This document shows, in pieces, positions 45,971 to 55,497 of a DNA stretch of 64,000 nt. Both the position numbers and the translations under genes were made by a program. This DNA is from an uncultured Clostridia bacterium. Its GTDB lineage: Bacteria > Bacillota > Clostridia > Peptostreptococcales > Anaerovoracaceae. The stretch's first letter is position 1. Every line of letters begins with the position of its first letter. The notes beneath the pieces were generated by a model, which searched no databases, was not told where the DNA came from, and saw only the letters and a program-made list of their open reading frames with translations. The stretch covers positions 1 to 64,000 of the forward strand of contig CAMENZ010000003.1 of the NCBI GenBank assembly GCA_945928865.1. The letters are read 5' to 3'.

Positions 45971-47902
45971 ATGGGATTAACCATTGCACAAAAAATAATA
46001 AAAGAACATTTAATTAAGGGTGAAATGACAGTAGGGAATGAGATTGCCCTTAGAATAGATCAGACTTTAACTCAGGATGCTACAGGTACTATGGCATATT
46101 TAGAGTTTGAAACTATGGGAGTTCCAAGAGTTAAGACGGAACTTTCCGTAGCATATATTGACCATAATACTTTACAGTCAGGTTTTGAAAATGCAGATGA
46201 CCACAGATATATTCAGTCAGTTGCTAAAAAACATGGACTTAAATTTTCCAGACCGGGAAATGGAATTTGCCATCAGGTTCATTTAGAAAGATTTGGTAAA
46301 CCGGGAAAGACCTTAATAGGTTCCGATAGTCATACTCCGACCTGTGGAGGTATCGGTATGCTTGCTATGGGAGCCGGAGGCATGGATGTAGCCATCGCTA
46401 TGGGTGGTGGTGCATATTATATTACTATGCCAAAGATGTATAAGGTAAACTTAACGGGTAAGTTAAATCCTTTTGTTACAGCTAAAGATGTTAGCTTGGA
46501 AATATTAAGGATTCTCTCTGTAAAGGGAGGCGTTGGAGCAATTATAGAATGGGGCGGAGAAGGTATTAAAACTTTATCTGTACCGGAGAGAGCTACAATT
46601 ACGAATATGGGAACGGAATTAGGGGCTACAACCTCTATATTTCCGTCAGACGAAGTTACAAAAGCCTTTCTTAAAGCTGAAGGCAGGGAGGCGGATTTTG
46701 TGCTGTTGGAAAGTGATGCAGATGCAAAATATGACAGAATAATAGATATAAATCTTTCTGAATTGAAGCCTTTAATTGCCTGCCCTCATAGTCCGGATAA
46801 TATTGTTACAGTTGAAAGTCTAAAAGGTACAAAGGTAGATCAGGTATGTATAGGCTCTTGTACGAACTCGTCTTTATTTGATATGTTAAAGATGGCAGAG
46901 ATGCTTAAGGGTAAGACTATAAAGCCGGAGGTTAGTTTATCTGTTTCACCGGGCTCTAAACAGGTATTAGGAATGTTAGCTGATATGGGAGCCTTATCAC
47001 ATATAATTGCCAGCGGTGCAAGGGTTTTAGAATGTGCTTGTGGACCTTGTATAGGAATGGGATTTTCTCCTAATTCAGCAGGTGTTTCTCTAAGAACTTT
47101 TAATAGAAACTTTGAAGGCAGGTCAGGCACTGCTGATGGAAAGGTATATTTAGTATCACCGGAGACTGCTGTAGCAGCAGCTTTAACCGGTGAAATTACA
47201 GATCCGAGATTTATGGAACCTATAGGGGAGATTATACTTCCGGATGTATTTAAAATTGATGATAGTGCAGTTATTTTACCTGCAGATGAAGAGGAAGCTG
47301 AGTCTTTAGAAATCCTTAGAGGGTCTAATATAAAACCTTTCCCTGAAAGTAAGCCACAGGAAAATTTACTTAGAGCTAAGGCTGTATTAAAGGTTGGAGA
47401 TAATATTACTACTGACCATATTATGCCGGCCGGAGCTAAAATTTTACCTTATAGATCTAATATTCCATATCTTTCTAAATTCTGTTTCAGTGTTTGTGAC
47501 GAAACATTTCCTGAGAGAGCTTTAGAGGCTAAGGAAAGTATTATTATAGGTGGGAATAATTATGGTCAGGGTTCTTCCAGAGAACACGCGGCATTGGTTC
47601 CTCTTTATTTGGGCGTTAGGGCAGTTATTACTAAAAGTTTTGCACGAATTCATGTGGCAAATCTGATAAATGCCGGAATTATGCCTCTTACTTTTGAAAA
47701 TCCTGATGATTATGACAAAATCAATCAAGAAGATATACTTAGCATTTCAGATGTGTTTGAAGGTATGGATTCAGGCAAAATGATTTTAGCTGATGAAACA
47801 ACAGGGGAAAAGTTTAATTTGGTATGTAGTTTTACGCAGCGTCAGAAGGATATTCTCAAGTCCGGTGGACTTTTGAAATATGTTGGCTTAGGTAATTTAT
47901 AG
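45971..47902 (+). CDS. acn: Aconitate hydratase
   Basis: 643 codons, the shorter bacterial aconitase type. The 4Fe-4S ligands are seen in CIGSCTNSS and ECACGPCIGMGF. Substrate-binding segments are DSHTPTCGGIGMLAMG near 117 and, in the C-terminal swivel domain, NNYGQGSSREHAALVP. It isomerises citrate to isocitrate in the cytoplasm. It lies between the regulator and isocitrate dehydrogenase, 5 and 11 bases away. It belongs to the aconitase superfamily with isopropylmalate isomerase, but the one-chain layout supports aconitase. Confidence 0.93.
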   Translation: MGLTIAQKIIKEHLIKGEMTVGNEIALRIDQTLTQDATGTMAYLEFETMGVPRVKTELSVAYIDHNTLQSGFENADDHRYIQSVAKKHGLKFSRPGNGICHQVHLERFGKPGKTLIGSDSHTPTCGGIGMLAMGAGGMDVAIAMGGGAYYITMPKMYKVNLTGKLNPFVTAKDVSLEILRILSVKGGVGAIIEWGGEGIKTLSVPERATITNMGTELGATTSIFPSDEVTKAFLKAEGREADFVLLESDADAKYDRIIDINLSELKPLIACPHSPDNIVTVESLKGTKVDQVCIGSCTNSSLFDMLKMAEMLKGKTIKPEVSLSVSPGSKQVLGMLADMGALSHIIASGARVLECACGPCIGMGFSPNSAGVSLRTFNRNFEGRSGTADGKVYLVSPETAVAAALTGEITDPRFMEPIGEIILPDVFKIDDSAVILPADEEEAESLEILRGSNIKPFPESKPQENLLRAKAVLKVGDNITTDHIMPAGAKILPYRSNIPYLSKFCFSVCDETFPERALEAKESIIIGGNNYGQGSSREHAALVPLYLGVRAVITKSFARIHVANLINAGIMPLTFENPDDYDKINQEDILSISDVFEGMDSGKMILADETTGEKFNLVCSFTQRQKDILKSGGLLKYVGLGNL

Positions 47903-47913
47903 GGGGCGTTTCA

Positions 47914-49065
47914 ATGGATAAGGAAAAATATATAAAGCAGGCGGCGGCAGATTTTGAGCAGGTGTTACGCGAGCAGCTTAATAGAGTGGATAGGATGAAG
48001 GAAGACGCCGGGCAGGCGGATTTTGCCAATATGGAAAGAATAGTCATAGGACTTTTAGGTGGAGATGGGATTGGACCTATAATTATGAAAGAAGCTAAAG
48101 TTCTATTAAATGAAATTTTTACCGAAGAAATTAAGACGGGTAAAATTGAGCTTCGTGAAATCGAAGGGCTTACTATAGAAAATCGATTAGCGAAAAATCA
48201 GCCTGTACCGAATGATGTGTTAGAGGCTATAAAGGCTTGCAATGTTATTTTAAAAGGACCGACAACCACTCCAAAGGGTGGTTCTATGGAAAGTGCCAAT
48301 GTTACTTTAAGGCGTGAGCTGGATCTTTATGCTAATATTAGACCTGTTACTATTCCATCAGAAAATATTGATTGGATGTTTTTCAGAGAGAATACAGAAG
48401 GTGAATATGTTTTAGGAAGTAGAGGTATCGAAATTCCCGGAACCTTAGCTATGGATTTTAAGGTTACTACAGAGCCGGGAACTGAAAGAATAGCTCGTGC
48501 AGCTTTTAATTACGCAAAATCTGCCAATAAAAACCATGTTTCTATAGTAACAAAGGCGAATATTATGAAAAAAACTGATGGTAATTTTTCAAAAATATGT
48601 AATAAAATCGCTGAAGAATATGAGGGCATAAAGGCTGAGGATTATTATATAGATATTATGACGGCTAATTTGGTCAATAAGGATATTAGGTCAAAATTCC
48701 AAGTATTTTTATTGCCTAATCTTTATGGTGATATTATTACTGATGAAGCTGCAGAACTTCAAGGCGGTGTAGGAACTGCCGGAAGTGCTAACTTAGGTGA
48801 TAAGTATGCTATGTTTGAAGCAATTCATGGTTCAGCACCAAAGATGGTAGAAGCTGGATTAAGCTCTTATGCTAACCCATCAAGCATTTTTAAGGCTTGT
48901 GAAATGATGATTAGGCATATAGGCTTTAAAGAAAAGGCAGATGTATTGGATCGTGCCCTTAAAATATGTAATGAAGAAGAAAAGGCTGTAATAGTGACAG
49001 GTGACCAAAGAGGAGCAACTTGCGAAGAATTTGGCGCTTATGTACTTAGTAAATTAAATAATTAG
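47914..49065 (+). CDS. icd: Isocitrate dehydrogenase (isocitrate/isopropylmalate dehydrogenase family)
   Basis: 383 codons, ATG behind GGGGG. Before the usual start GLLGGDGIGPIIMKEA there is a charged, helical N-terminal extension of about 42 residues. The substrate site GGSMESANVTLRRELDLYANIRP is of the isocitrate type, and ENTEGEYVLGSRG, KANIMKKTDGNF and NLYGDIITDEAAEL follow. The cofactor region EAIHGSAPKM suggests NAD use, with moderate confidence. It oxidises isocitrate to 2-oxoglutarate and closes the operon, giving glutamate precursor. Confidence 0.9.
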   Translation: MDKEKYIKQAAADFEQVLREQLNRVDRMKEDAGQADFANMERIVIGLLGGDGIGPIIMKEAKVLLNEIFTEEIKTGKIELREIEGLTIENRLAKNQPVPNDVLEAIKACNVILKGPTTTPKGGSMESANVTLRRELDLYANIRPVTIPSENIDWMFFRENTEGEYVLGSRGIEIPGTLAMDFKVTTEPGTERIARAAFNYAKSANKNHVSIVTKANIMKKTDGNFSKICNKIAEEYEGIKAEDYYIDIMTANLVNKDIRSKFQVFLLPNLYGDIITDEAAELQGGVGTAGSANLGDKYAMFEAIHGSAPKMVEAGLSSYANPSSIFKACEMMIRHIGFKEKADVLDRALKICNEEEKAVIVTGDQRGATCEEFGAYVLSKLNN

Positions 49066-49071
49066 TTTTGA

Positions 49072-49092
49072 AGGCTGCCAAATAGGCAGCCT
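49072..49092 (+). terminator. Stem-loop after icd, weak terminator
   Basis: AGGCTGCC pairs with GGCAGCCT around AAATA; few T residues follow (ATTAATATTCTT). Confidence 0.5.
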
Positions 49093-49124
49093 ATTAATAT
49101 TCTTATCTGTCAGAATATGATGTA

Positions 49125-49507
49125 ATGGCTACTTTGCCTTTAGTTTATAGAGATGATAATAGAATAAAAGTAAATTGTGATATTATACAATCAGAAAATC
49201 CTTATCGTAGAGAAGAACTTAAAATAAAAACAAGTTTTGGATTAATGGTAAGAAGTAAGTCGGAAGCAGTAATTGCAGAAATGTTGAATGCTATCGGGAT
49301 TAAATGGCAATATGAAAAAGCATTAATTCTTGACTGCAAAGCAGGTTTAGAAGATAATATTAAAAAAACTTTTTACCCTGATTTTACGATAGTTGATAAC
49401 TTAGGAAATGAAATTTATTTATAACACAAGATGGACCTAATAATGAAATAGATTTAGAATCTATACAAAGTATTGTTAGAGTTATTTGTAAAAGGCTTAT
49501 ACATTAA
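49125..49507 (+). pseudogene. Decayed nuclease-like gene (internal deletion and frameshift)
   Basis: The first 99 codons (to the TAA at 49422-49424) contain VRSKSEAVIAEMLNAIGIKW and FYPDFTIVDNLGNEIY. These match the start of a clostridial family with a PD-(D/E)XK-like nuclease fold, which normally continues with a tryptophan-glutamate-histidine segment. Instead a stop follows. In the next frame, starting about 49417, the sequence goes on as LITQDGPNNEIDLESIQ to TAA 49505-49507, which reads like the C-terminal end of the same family. The middle part of some tens of codons is gone, so this is a pseudogene with two surviving ends. Confidence 0.6.
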
Positions 49508-49590
49508 GCGTATATAGAAGCTTAGAATTTATATTCCTCCTACTATATTTTTTTATAAAAATATGTTAAAATATAGCGTTGGAGGAATTT

Positions 49591-50877
49591 ATGTGTAACA
49601 AAAGTAAAATAAAGAATATAAATAATAATATTAAAATTGTAACTATTGACTCTAATATTAGGGTTATTATGGAAAAAATCGATTATGTTAAGTCTGCCTC
49701 TTTTGGTATTTGGGTAAAGGCGGGTTCAGTAGATGAAGAAAAATTTAATTCAGGAGTATCGCATTTTATTGAACACATGATGTTCAAGGGTACAGAAACC
49801 AGAAGTGCTAAGGATATTGCTACAGATATTGATAAGATTGGTGGGCAGATAAATGCTTTTACAGGGAAAGAAGCGACTTGCTATTATGTTAAAACCGTAA
49901 AAGACAACATTTTAAAGGGTGCTGAAGTTATTTTAGATATGTTGAATAATTCTGTATTTGATGCTAAAGAGATGACTAAAGAAAGAATGGTCATTTTGGA
50001 AGAAATGAAGATGACAGAGGATCAGCCTGATGATTTAGTCCATGAAAAGTCTATGGAGTTGATTTTTAAGGGAGAGCCTTTGGGAAGGTCAATTATTGGA
50101 ACAACCACAAGTCTTAAAAATACTTCCAGAAAAGTTTTGGTAGATTATAGAGATAAGGAATATACTAAGGATTCTATTGTAGTGTCTGTGGCTGGAAGTT
50201 TTGATGAAGATGAATTGATAGACTTTTTAAGTGGTAAGTTTAAGAATTTTAAAGATTCCAAAGGAGCTAAAAAAAATTCTGATTCTATCTATATACCTGG
50301 TGGAAAGGTAATTACTAAGGAAATTCAGCAATCCCATATTTGTCTGGCAGCTAAGACTATAGCTTTAGACCATAAAGATTATTATGTACTTTCGATTTTA
50401 AGTAGTGTTTTAGGTGGAAGTATGAGTTCTAGATTATTTCAAAATATTCGTGAACAGAAAGGATTGGCATATAGTGTATTTTCAATGACATCTTCCTTTA
50501 GCAGCACAGGATATTTTAGCATTTATGCAGGGGTTAGCCATGATAAAATAGAAAAAGCTATACAGGGTATACAGGAAGAATTAAATATTTTAGATAGAGA
50601 AGGTATTAGCTTTGAAGAACTTAATATGGCTAAGGAGCAGATGAAATCCAGCTTTGTATTCGGACAAGAAAATGTGGCCTCTATAATGTTTAGAAATGGT
50701 AAGAACTTAACCTTACTTAACAAAATACAAACTGCTGATGAAATTATGGAAGCCATTGATAAGGTAAGTTTAGAGGATATAGATAGAATTAAAAATATGA
50801 TATGTGATACTTCTAAATATTCTATTGCAGCTGTTACGGATAAAAGATTTGATTGGAGAAAGGTATGGAGTTCATAA
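49591..50877 (+). CDS. M16-family zinc peptidase (insulinase/processing peptidase type)
   Basis: 428 codons from ATG 49591, which has TTGGAGG before it; the in-frame TTG 49579 is part of that site. The inverted zinc motif is HFIEHMMFKG, with the third ligand glutamate about 70 residues later in ILEEMKMTEDQPDD. The C-terminal domain has the QNIREQKGLAYSVFS segment. One-chain, about 420-residue forms are the mlpA/YmxG type of Firmicutes, thought to degrade peptides in the cytoplasm. It overlaps dut by one base. Order M16-dut is common in Clostridia. Confidence 0.92.
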   Translation: MCNKSKIKNINNNIKIVTIDSNIRVIMEKIDYVKSASFGIWVKAGSVDEEKFNSGVSHFIEHMMFKGTETRSAKDIATDIDKIGGQINAFTGKEATCYYVKTVKDNILKGAEVILDMLNNSVFDAKEMTKERMVILEEMKMTEDQPDDLVHEKSMELIFKGEPLGRSIIGTTTSLKNTSRKVLVDYRDKEYTKDSIVVSVAGSFDEDELIDFLSGKFKNFKDSKGAKKNSDSIYIPGGKVITKEIQQSHICLAAKTIALDHKDYYVLSILSSVLGGSMSSRLFQNIREQKGLAYSVFSMTSSFSSTGYFSIYAGVSHDKIEKAIQGIQEELNILDREGISFEELNMAKEQMKSSFVFGQENVASIMFRNGKNLTLLNKIQTADEIMEAIDKVSLEDIDRIKNMICDTSKYSIAAVTDKRFDWRKVWSS

Positions 50878-51323
50878 TGAAAACAGAAACTTTAAAAATT
50901 AAATTTGTAAATAAAGGTGGATTTCTACCTGAATACAAGACAGAAGGTTCGGCAGGCGCAGATCTTAGAGCTGCTTTAGAAGAACCTATTACCCTTATGC
51001 CTGGTGAAAGAAGATTAGTACCTACCGGTCTATATTCGGAGATTCCTATGGGTATAGAAGCTCAAATCAGAGCGAGATCAGGTATGGCTATAAATTATGG
51101 TATAGGTCTTGTAAATGGCATCGGAACTGTAGATAGTGATTATCGTGGTCAGTGGCAGATTCCACTCATTAATTGGAGCAGTGAGCCTTTTATCATAAAC
51201 CATGGAGATAGAATTGCACAGGTAGTGTTCACAAAGTATGAACAGGCAGATTTTGAAGTGGTGGAAGAGGTAAATGAAACAGAAAGAGGTAGTGGAGGCT
51301 TCGGGCACACCGGAATAAAGTAG
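50877..51323 (+). CDS. dut: dUTP diphosphatase
   Basis: 148 codons from ATG 50877, overlapping the TAA of the peptidase gene; GGAG lies 8 bases before. All five trimeric dUTPase motifs are visible: GSAGADLRA, RARSGMAINYGI, NGIGTVDSDYRGQ, GDRIAQVVF, and RGSGGFGHTG. It breaks dUTP to dUMP, preventing uracil entry in DNA. It is coupled to dgt 8 bases downstream. Confidence 0.96.
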   Translation: MKTETLKIKFVNKGGFLPEYKTEGSAGADLRAALEEPITLMPGERRLVPTGLYSEIPMGIEAQIRARSGMAINYGIGLVNGIGTVDSDYRGQWQIPLINWSSEPFIINHGDRIAQVVFTKYEQADFEVVEEVNETERGSGGFGHTGIK

Positions 51324-51331
51324 GTGATATT

Positions 51332-52345
51332 GTGTTACTTAGAGAAGAATTAGAAAAAAGAGAAATAGATATTTTAGATGAAAAGGCTACGAAAAGTAAA
51401 TTTACAAAGGGCAGAAATCTTTATGAGGAGCCTTGCGATATAAGGACTGAATTCCAAAGGGACAGGGATAGAATTCTTCATTCTAAAGCTTTTAGGAGGC
51501 TTATGCATAAGACACAGGTCTTTTTAGCTCCCGAGGGGGATCATTTTAGAACCCGTTTGACTCATACTTTAGAGGTTTCACAGATTGCCAGAACTATCGC
51601 CAGAGCTTTGAATTTAAATGAGGATTTAACAGAGGCGATAGCTTTAGGTCATGATTTAGGTCATACGCCTTTTGGGCATAATGGGGAAGATGTTTTGGAC
51701 AAAATCCACGCAGCCGGCTTTCATCACAATGTCCAAAGTTTAAGAGTAGCAGATGTATTGGAATCTACCCAGTCTAGGGTTGGAATGAATCTAACCATGG
51801 AAGTTAGAGATGGTATATTAAATCATACAGGTAAAGGAATACCTTTTACTTTAGAAGGACAGATTGTAAAGATAAGCGATAGAATAGCATATATAAATCA
51901 TGATATAGATGATGCTGTGAGAAGCGGTGTTATTTTAGAAGCTGAAATTCCAAAGACTTCCATTGCATTATTTGGTAAGAGTCACAGAGAGAGAATAAAT
52001 AATATGGTAGTAGATACTATCAGAAATAGTGAAGGAAAAGATAGAATTATGCAGAGCATGGACTTTAAGGAGGAGTTAGATTCTCTTAGAAGTTTTATGT
52101 TTTCAAATGTTTATAAGAGTTCAAGAGTTAAGAGGGAAGAAGATTTAAGCAAGGTAGAGGTTGTTATCAGTTCTTTATATAAGCATTTTGTAGAAAACCC
52201 TGATCAATTGCCACCTGATTTACAGAAAATTGCTGAATTAGAAGGTGTAAATCAGGGAGCTAAAGATTTTGTGGCAGGTATGACGGATCGTTTTGCTTTA
52301 GCCAAGTATACAGATTTATTTGTACCTAAGGCATGGAGCCTTTAG
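51332..52345 (+). CDS. dgt: Deoxyguanosinetriphosphate triphosphohydrolase-like protein (HD domain)
   Basis: 337 codons with a GTG start behind TAGGTGAT. The metal site is RTRLTHTLEVSQIARTIA, then LGHDLGHTPFGHNGE. The regulatory ring segment FRRLMHKTQVF is typical of the short, about 340-residue Firmicutes form. It hydrolyses dNTPs to nucleosides and triphosphate. The pairing with dut suggests a dNTP clean-up unit just before the primase operon, as commonly seen in Clostridia. Confidence 0.94.
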   Translation: MLLREELEKREIDILDEKATKSKFTKGRNLYEEPCDIRTEFQRDRDRILHSKAFRRLMHKTQVFLAPEGDHFRTRLTHTLEVSQIARTIARALNLNEDLTEAIALGHDLGHTPFGHNGEDVLDKIHAAGFHHNVQSLRVADVLESTQSRVGMNLTMEVRDGILNHTGKGIPFTLEGQIVKISDRIAYINHDIDDAVRSGVILEAEIPKTSIALFGKSHRERINNMVVDTIRNSEGKDRIMQSMDFKEELDSLRSFMFSNVYKSSRVKREEDLSKVEVVISSLYKHFVENPDQLPPDLQKIAELEGVNQGAKDFVAGMTDRFALAKYTDLFVPKAWSL

Positions 52346-52421
52346 TTTATAAAGGCAGGATATTAAAAAAATATAAAAAATACCTATATAATTTTAAAAT
52401 AAAAAAAGAAAAATGAAGTTT

Positions 52422-52480
52422 TCGGAGTATATATAATTAGGAGATAATTTGATTAGACCTTAAATATATACTCCGATTTT
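52422..52480 (+). terminator. Long hairpin between dgt and dnaG
   Basis: TCGGAGTATATAT at 52422-52434 pairs perfectly with ATATATACTCCGA at 52464-52476, followed by TTTTATT. The 29-base interior can extend the stem partly (TTAGG with CCTTAA). Most likely the dgt terminator. Confidence 0.65.
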
Positions 52481-52526
52481 ATTGTAATAAATAATCAATC
52501 ATTAGGAAGGAGTTTGCAGGAATTCG

Positions 52527-54269
52527 ATGTCTCAGTCAAATAATTCAATAGAGGATTTAAAAAATCAATTAAATATTGTAGATGTTATAGGCAGAGTGGT
52601 TCCATTAAAGAGAGCAGGCTCAAATTATAAAGGTGTATGTCCATTTCACAATGAGAAGACACCTTCTTTTGTGGTTTCAGAGCAAAAGCAGATTTTTACC
52701 TGTTTTGGTTGTGGGGCTTCCGGCAATGTGATTGAATTTACCAAGAGATATTATAATTTGGAATTTAAAGAAGCTTGTGAGAAACTAGGGCGAGAAAATG
52801 GCATAGAAATTAATTTTTCATCGAGCAGAGATAAATATTTGGAAAAGTACTATGAAGTTAATAAAGAAGCAGCCAGATTCTTTTATAGGGCCATGACGGA
52901 AACAGCCAATAGGGGCTACGCATATATGAAAAATCGTGGTTTAGAAGATGCAATCTTGAAAAAATTCGGTATAGGCTTTGCCGATGAAAAATGGGATTCT
53001 CTTTATAACTACTTTAAGGACAAGGGTACTGATGAAAAGATTTTATTAGAGCTAGGGCTTATTTCTAAGAGTAGTAAAGATGGAAAATATTATGATAAAT
53101 TTAGAAATCGGGTTATTTTTCCCATATTATCTACTACGGGAAAGGTTATCGGATTTGGTGGAAGAACGATTGACGGTTCGGATCCTAAGTATTTAAATTC
53201 TCCTGAAAATAAGGTGTTCCAAAAGAAGAATAATCTATATGCCTTGAATTTTACTAAGCAGGATATGGGTAAGGCCGATTATGGAATTTTAGTAGAAGGA
53301 TATATGGATGTAATTTCTCTATATCAAAGAGGTGTGAAAAATGTTGGAGCTTCCTTAGGAACAGCTTTAACAGAAAATCAGGCCAAGCTTTTAAAAAGAT
53401 ATACTAAAAATATAGTTCTTTCCTATGATTCTGATAATGCAGGTAGAAAAGCTGCTTTAAGAGGCATAGACATATTGGAAAAAGAAGGGCTAAAGGTAAA
53501 GGTTCTACATGTAAATGACGGTAAAGATCCGGATGAATTTATAAAAGAGCATGGCAAAACTGCCTTTCTTGAATTAGTAGAAAATGCCTATCTTATGACA
53601 GATTACAAAATCCAAACAGCCAAGTCTAAGTATGATTTGACGAGTGAAGAGGGTAAGATAGATTTCATAAATGAAGCCGGGGAAATTTTGAAAAATTTAA
53701 GTCCTACCGGCAAAGATATATATATAAAGAAAATAGCGAAAGAACTTTCTATATCAGAAGGGGCTTTAAGAATGGAAGTTATGGGAAATAATGATGGATT
53801 AGAACCTAAACCATTACCTGTATATCCTAGTAGAGAAGAGGAAAAGAAGATAGAAGGCTTGTCTAATACAGAGGCGAGTATTATAAAATGTTTGATTGTA
53901 AACCCAAACTTAACAGTCAAATTGATGAATAATTGTGATATTTTAGAAAGTCCTTTAAGTCTTAAAATCTTTAAACTTATAATAGAAAAATACGGTAGCA
54001 AGGGAGATTTCCACTGGTCAGAAATTTTAGAAGGACTGTCTTTGGAAGAAGGACAGTATGCGAATCAACGGCTTAACAGTGTAATTGTTTCCGGTAATGA
54101 AAATCAGGTTTTTGAACAGTGTGTGGAAACTTGGATTTTGGAAAAGAAAAAGGTTAGAAGAGATGAACTTATGAGGCGTCTAGCTTTAGCAGATGAGTCT
54201 ATAAATGGTGAAGAAATGAACCGAATTATGGCTGAGTTGATGGAACTTAATTTAATAATTAATAGATAG
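52527..54269 (+). CDS. dnaG: DNA primase DnaG
   Basis: 580 codons, with AAGGAG about 14 bases before the ATG. The zinc ribbon is visible as CPFHNEKTPSF and TCFGCGASGN near residues 38-65. The TOPRIM catalytic core has LVEGYMDVISLYQRG and SYDSDNAGRKAA. The C-terminal third, helical, contacts DnaB. It makes RNA primers for replication. It heads the conserved macro-operon dnaG-rpoD-trmK-nif3. Confidence 0.97.
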   Translation: MSQSNNSIEDLKNQLNIVDVIGRVVPLKRAGSNYKGVCPFHNEKTPSFVVSEQKQIFTCFGCGASGNVIEFTKRYYNLEFKEACEKLGRENGIEINFSSSRDKYLEKYYEVNKEAARFFYRAMTETANRGYAYMKNRGLEDAILKKFGIGFADEKWDSLYNYFKDKGTDEKILLELGLISKSSKDGKYYDKFRNRVIFPILSTTGKVIGFGGRTIDGSDPKYLNSPENKVFQKKNNLYALNFTKQDMGKADYGILVEGYMDVISLYQRGVKNVGASLGTALTENQAKLLKRYTKNIVLSYDSDNAGRKAALRGIDILEKEGLKVKVLHVNDGKDPDEFIKEHGKTAFLELVENAYLMTDYKIQTAKSKYDLTSEEGKIDFINEAGEILKNLSPTGKDIYIKKIAKELSISEGALRMEVMGNNDGLEPKPLPVYPSREEEKKIEGLSNTEASIIKCLIVNPNLTVKLMNNCDILESPLSLKIFKLIIEKYGSKGDFHWSEILEGLSLEEGQYANQRLNSVIVSGNENQVFEQCVETWILEKKKVRRDELMRRLALADESINGEEMNRIMAELMELNLIINR

Positions 54270-54281
54270 TGGGGTAAGAGA

Positions 54282-55487
54282 ATGACAGAAGAAAAGAAAA
54301 ATTTATCTAAGGTGGTTAATGAAGTGGAAACAGAAGAAAACAAAGTTTCAGATAATAATCTTACTGTTGAAAAAAAGCAGGAGTTATTAAAACAACTTAT
54401 AGAAAAGGGAAAAAGTGGTAAAAATAAAATCACTTACTCTGCAATCGCTGATATTTTAGAAACTATGGAATTAGATAAGGTTCAGATTGATGAAATTTAT
54501 GATGAGCTTATTCTAAAGGGTATTGAAGTAATTTCAGAGGAAGAACCGGATGATTTTGAATCTATTATTGTAGATGATGTGGATATAATTGATGATCCGG
54601 ATGCGATAGTTGATGACTCTCCGGATATGGACTTAGAGGCTACACTTCCAAAGGGTGTTGCTGTAGATGATCCTGTAAGAATGTATCTTAAGGAAATAGG
54701 TAAGGTTCCCCTATTAACTGCCGAAGAAGAAATAGATTTAGCTATGAGAATGGAAAAGGGCGACACTGAGGCTAAAAAAAGACTTTGTGAAGCCAATTTA
54801 CGTTTAGTTGTTTCTATAGCTAAAAGATATGTAGGAAGAGGTATGCTTTTCTTAGATCTGATTCAAGAAGGCAATTTAGGCTTAATTAAAGCGGTAGACA
54901 AGTTTGATTATAAGAAGGGATATAAGTTCTCAACTTATGCTACTTGGTGGATTAGACAGGCGATTACCCGTTCTATAGCCGATCAGGCAAGAACCATAAG
55001 AATCCCTGTTCATATGGTAGAAACTATAAATAAACTTATTAGAGTTTCCAGACAGCTTCTCCAGATATATGGAAGAGAACCTTCTCCGGAGGAAATCGCA
55101 GAAGAGATGGGAATAACTGTAGATAAGGTTAGAGAAATTCAGAAAATTGCTCAAGAACCGGTTTCTTTAGAGACACCTATCGGTGAAGAGGAAGATTCAC
55201 ATCTTGGTGATTTTATTCCGGATGAAGATGTACCGGCTCCTGCTGAAGCTGCGGCATTTTCAATGCTAAAGGAACAGCTAGTAGAAGTGTTAGACACATT
55301 AACTGATAGAGAACAGAAAGTTCTAAAGCTTAGGTTTGGTTTAGATGACGGCAGATCCAGAACTTTAGAAGAAGTGGGTAAGGAGTTTGATGTAACGCGT
55401 GAGAGAATTAGACAGATAGAAGCTAAGGCACTTCGTAAACTTCGTCATCCTTCCAGAAGTAAAAAATTAAAAGATTACTTAGAATAG
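54282..55487 (+). CDS. rpoD: Housekeeping RNA polymerase sigma factor (RpoD/SigA)
   Basis: 401 codons. Region 1.1 is at the acidic N-terminus. Region 2 holds [19 protein letters not shown] and [19 protein letters not shown], the -10 recognition and melting part. Region 3 has [19 protein letters not shown]. Region 4.2 contains the -35 helix-turn-helix, [20 protein letters not shown]. It is the main sigma factor, and the TTGACA/TATAAT promoters seen across the window are its expected targets. Confidence 0.97.
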   Translation: MTEEKKNLSKVVNEVETEENKVSDNNLTVEKKQELLKQLIEKGKSGKNKITYSAIADILETMELDKVQIDEIYDELILKGIEVISEEEPDDFESIIVDDVDIIDDPDAIVDDSPDMDLEATLPKGVAVDDPVRMYLKEIGKVPLLTAEEEIDLAMRMEKGDTEAKKRLCEANLRLVVSIAKRYVGRGMLFLDLIQEGNLGLIKAVDKFDYKKGYKFSTYATWWIRQAITRSIADQARTIRIPVHMVETINKLIRVSRQLLQIYGREPSPEEIAEEMGITVDKVREIQKIAQEPVSLETPIGEEEDSHLGDFIPDEDVPAPAEAAAFSMLKEQLVEVLDTLTDREQKVLKLRFGLDDGRSRTLEEVGKEFDVTRERIRQIEAKALRKLRHPSRSKKLKDYLE

Positions 55488-55497
55488 GAAACAAATA

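Noticed and set aside
49072..49092. AGGCTGCC/GGCAGCCT repeat as an attachment site
   Set aside because: It is a normal 3' stem-loop after icd; no integrase or matching second site is nearby.
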